A stretch of DNA of 7,883 nt from Deltaproteobacteria bacterium (GTDB lineage: Bacteria > Myxococcota_A > UBA796): the NCBI GenBank assembly GCA_002707085.1, contig PALY01000085.1, positions 12,399-20,281 of the forward strand, written 5' to 3'. How positions within the stretch are numbered: position 1 is the stretch's first letter; the number at the start of each line of letters is the position of its first letter. Shown piece by piece: positions 5,746-7,883 of the stretch. The notes under the pieces are model-generated. The model was not told where the DNA came from. It saw only the letters and a list, made by a program, of their open reading frames with translations, and made no database searches. The translations under genes and the position numbers were made by a program.

Positions 5746-7545
5746 ATGCAAACCATTGCCACAATCTTCCTGGACTGCGTGACCCAACACCCAGACACGA
5801 TTGCTGCATGGACCCCCGATCCGGGTCCAATCGAAGACGATCAATTCTTTCTTTCGACCTTAGAACCCGTGACCACCGAAGGTCCCCAAGGTTGGATTCC
5901 TGCCACATATGGCCAGATTCATCTTCAAGTTGCTGGCATAGCTCAGCGACTTCACAGCTTGGGCGTATCCAAAGGCACACCTGTCGCCATCGTCGCCAAC
6001 ACAAGCGATCGCTGGACTCTGGTCGATATGGCGATTCAGTGTTTGGGTGGCATCACGGTGGGGATTTACCCAACCCTTCTCCCAGAACAGATCAGCACAC
6101 AACTGGAACATTCAGAATCCGCGATTCTTCTCGTGGAAGATGTGGCCCAAGCGCAGAGGCTTCTTCCACACACCGAAGATCTTTTCGACTTGCAACACAT
6201 CTTTTCGCTGTACCCCAACCAAGTCGTCCCCCAACTTACGCCCGCACGGCCGGATCAACAGTGGCTAAAGCAGCGCATCGAAGAAGTGCGACCCGAAGAC
6301 ATCGCGACATACATCTACACATCTGGAACCACAGGATCCCCCAAAGCGGTGGTCCTTCGGCATTCAAACTTTAGCGCCATTATCGATGCCAGCCGTGAAC
6401 GGATGGGGCTACGTCCAGGCGAGCAGTCCATCGTTTTCCTTCCGCTCTCTCATGTATTGCAACGGTTCACGCAATACCGGGGTTTGGTCGATCAAATCGT
6501 AGGCTGGTTTGCTCCATCCATAAACGAACTGCCTGCGACCCTACAGATCGCCCGCCCCGAGGTGATGGCGACCGTACCTCGAATGATGGAGAAGATCCGA
6601 GCAAAAGTCGAAGCACAAGCGCAAGAACGTGGGCAAGAAGCACACACCATCTTGAACTGGGCCATCGCCGTCGGACATGCAGTCAATGACCGAACATGGT
6701 CAAAGCAGAAGGTGGGATGGAGATTGGCCGCACAACATCGGCTCGCAGAACGCCTGGTGTTCTCTAAAATCAAAGCGGGCCTGGGAGGGCGACTTCGACT
6801 TCTGATATGCGGTGGTTCCGCCCTAGATCCGGAACTCGCTCTGTGGTTTGAAGCCATTGGAATTTCCGTTCGAGAAGGGTGGGGGCTTTCAGAAACATCG
6901 GCTCCTGCCACAGCGAATGGGACCCACGATTTCCGATTTGGAACCGTCGGAAAACCATTGAATGGGACGGATGTGCGTGTCGCAGAAGACGGCGAACTGT
7001 TGGTGCGCGGTCCCGGTGTTTTTGGTGGGTACTTAAAAGACCCACAAGCAACCCAAGAAGCATTCACCGAGTCTGGCTGGTTCAAAACAGGAGATTTGGG
7101 TGTCATCGAGGATGGGTTTGTACGAATCGTTGGTCGGAAAAAGGAAATTATCGTCACGGCTGGAGGCAAGAACATTGCGCCCACCCCCATCGAGCAAGCC
7201 TTGGAACAAGGGCTTGTGGGACAAGCGGTAGTGATTGGCGACGACAAACCGTATTTGGTCGCACTTCTGGCCCCAGACCCAGAGGTTTTTCAATCTGCAG
7301 CCAATGCAAATCAATGGCCAGGAAGTCTGTCTGACTGGGTGCAAAACCCAGCCGTTATCGACCAAATTAACGACCATGTGAACGCAGTAAACACCCGTTT
7401 CCCAAAACATGAAACCATCAAAAAATGGTTTCTACTCCCATCTCCATTGGGTGAAAACACGGGTGAATTGACACCAACAATGAAGCTAAAACGTAGATTT
7501 ATCAACGATAAATTCAGCGAAGAAATCACCAAGCTATACCGATAA
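5746..7545 (+). CDS. Long-chain fatty acid--CoA ligase (AMP-binding, FadD15-like)
   Basis: An adenylate-forming enzyme that activates a fatty acid to acyl-AMP and then acyl-CoA, feeding lipid synthesis or beta-oxidation. The 599 residues match the usual length of this ligase class. Motifs in order: IYTSGTTGSPKAVVLRHSNF (190-209; ATP-binding P-loop), FLPLSHVLQR (231-240), GGSALDPELALWFEAIG (356-372), GWGLSET (378-384; adenine and acyl pocket), TGD (448-450, ribose-binding Asp), GRKKEIIVTAGGKNIAPTPIE (463-483; hinge and CoA-side loop) and LTPTMKLKR (575-583) with the expected catalytic Lys580. Everything needed for both half-reactions is present. ATG 5746 is the first usual start after an in-frame TAG (5734-5736). 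No Shine-Dalgarno is visible (CTGCCGTCC precedes the ATG), so initiation may be weak or leaderless. The acyl chain length cannot be read from sequence. Confidence 0.94.
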   Translation: MQTIATIFLDCVTQHPDTIAAWTPDPGPIEDDQFFLSTLEPVTTEGPQGWIPATYGQIHLQVAGIAQRLHSLGVSKGTPVAIVANTSDRWTLVDMAIQCLGGITVGIYPTLLPEQISTQLEHSESAILLVEDVAQAQRLLPHTEDLFDLQHIFSLYPNQVVPQLTPARPDQQWLKQRIEEVRPEDIATYIYTSGTTGSPKAVVLRHSNFSAIIDASRERMGLRPGEQSIVFLPLSHVLQRFTQYRGLVDQIVGWFAPSINELPATLQIARPEVMATVPRMMEKIRAKVEAQAQERGQEAHTILNWAIAVGHAVNDRTWSKQKVGWRLAAQHRLAERLVFSKIKAGLGGRLRLLICGGSALDPELALWFEAIGISVREGWGLSETSAPATANGTHDFRFGTVGKPLNGTDVRVAEDGELLVRGPGVFGGYLKDPQATQEAFTESGWFKTGDLGVIEDGFVRIVGRKKEIIVTAGGKNIAPTPIEQALEQGLVGQAVVIGDDKPYLVALLAPDPEVFQSAANANQWPGSLSDWVQNPAVIDQINDHVNAVNTRFPKHETIKKWFLLPSPLGENTGELTPTMKLKRRFINDKFSEEITKLYR

Positions 7546-7583
7546 TTGTACACTGACCGTCCACTGATACACCGGCGGCACTC

Positions 7584-7883
7584 ATGCGTATTTTCTCGAT
7601 AGCTTTACTCTCCCTCACCATCGCTTGTGACCCTAAATCTGACGATACGTCTGCAACAAGCCCAGACGATCCGACGGTGACCGACGCAGATGCCGATGCC
7701 GATGCCGATGACACGGGTGAAGCGCCAGCCGATGCCGATGCGGATGCGGATGCCGACGCAGATGACACGGGTGAAGCGCCAGCCGATGCCGATGCCGATG
7801 ACACGGGTGAAGCGCCCGCCGATGCGGATTCCGATGCCGATGACACGGGTGAAGCCCCAGCCGATGCTGATTCCGATGCCGAT
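7584..7883 (+). CDS. Probable Asp-Ala-repeat lipoprotein, N-terminal 100 residues (3' end outside window)
   Basis: The frame starts at ATG 7584 and is open to the window edge. MRIFSIALLSLTIAC is a short lipoprotein-type signal with a candidate lipidated Cys15; Thr at -3 is less usual than Leu, so lipidation is likely but not certain. Asp follows the cysteine, which in E. coli would favour the inner membrane, a rule that may not hold here. After a polar stretch, residues 34-100 are a strongly acidic repeat built from Asp-Ala or Asp-Ser pairs and DDTGEAPA. Such tails usually act as flexible linkers between the lipid anchor and a folded domain; that domain is not visible, so the function is unknown. 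The gene begins 38 bases after the acyl-CoA synthetase stop, with only a weak GGCGG before the ATG, and could be co-transcribed with it. Confidence 0.8.
   Translation, partial: MRIFSIALLSLTIACDPKSDDTSATSPDDPTVTDADADADADDTGEAPADADADADADADDTGEAPADADADDTGEAPADADSDADDTGEAPADADSDAD
7683..7883 (+). repeat. In-frame tandem repeat: 24-base DDTGEAPA core plus variable GAY-GCN tract
   Basis: Four near-identical 24-base cores encoding DDTGEAPA lie at 7707-7730, 7761-7784, 7797-7820 and 7839-7862. Cores 1 and 2 are identical; cores 3 and 4 each differ by one silent base. Between them run Asp-Ala (later Asp-Ser-Asp-Ala) dipeptide tracts of different length, so core-to-core steps are 54, 36 and 42 bases, always multiples of six. 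The array continues beyond the window. Near identity in the DNA points to recent duplication; the tract differences look like six-base slippage that keeps the frame. Confidence 0.9.

Noticed and set aside
6492..7247. 251-codon minus-strand open frame
   Set aside because: It lies wholly inside the acyl-CoA synthetase, whose motifs are unmistakable; the translated shadow shows no family pattern.
7411..7432. Perfect 8-base inverted repeat GAAACCAT / ATGGTTTC around CAAAAA
   Set aside because: It lies inside the coding sequence of the acyl-CoA synthetase well before its stop, is AT-rich and has no following T-run, so a terminator role is not supported.
7526..7846. Minus-strand frame rich in Ser-Ala repeats
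   Set aside because: It is the mirror of the Asp-Ala repeat on the plus strand (GATGCC reads as GGCATC in reverse); the low complexity keeps the frame open. The plus-strand frame has a signal sequence and continues through the window end.

Overview
The window looks like chromosomal DNA from a Gram-negative bacterium, most likely a myxobacterium or a relative (Myxococcota, formerly Deltaproteobacteria). Three things point there. It carries lipid A synthesis (lpxC). It has two exported proteins in styles common in that group: a C-x5-C-x5-C-x4-C Cys-rich head on a Pro/Thr/Glu linker, and an Asp-Ala-repeat lipoprotein. The ruv promoter also carries a site resembling the LexA box I recall for Myxococcus xanthus. 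The lineage is an inference; no rRNA or tRNA is present to confirm it.

Left block, minus strand, 1-3756, read right to left: ruvC, ruvA, ruvB, a DUF192 protein, lpxC, a 173-base gap, then the first 65 codons of an unrecognised gene that leaves the window. ruvC to lpxC form one tight operon. ruvC/ruvA share one base, ruvA/ruvB are 20 bases apart, and ruvB/DUF192 and DUF192/lpxC each overlap through a fused start-stop (TTGA and GTGA). The RuvABC Holliday-junction machinery is thus physically linked to the committed step of lipid A synthesis. A good sigma70-like promoter and an overlapping LexA-like dyad lie just before ruvC, suggesting SOS control.

Middle: across a 177-base divergent region, a plus-strand gene (3934-4770) encodes an exported Cys-rich protein of unknown function. 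It converges with a minus-strand sugar nucleotidyltransferase (4772-5695), and only one base separates the two stop codons.

Right block, plus strand: a 599-residue long-chain acyl-CoA synthetase (5746-7545) diverges from the nucleotidyltransferase across 50 bases that contain a small inverted repeat. A probable lipoprotein with an expanding Asp-Ala / DDTGEAPA repeat (7584 onward) runs off the right end.

Most of this is conserved housekeeping sequence. I see no mobile element, CRISPR array, RNA gene or clearly new defence or biosynthetic system. The points most worth a second look are the LexA-like operator over the ruv promoter, the ruv-DUF192-lpxC coupling by non-ATG overlapping starts, the unassigned C-terminal domain of the 3934-4770 protein, and the DNA-level repeat in the terminal lipoprotein.
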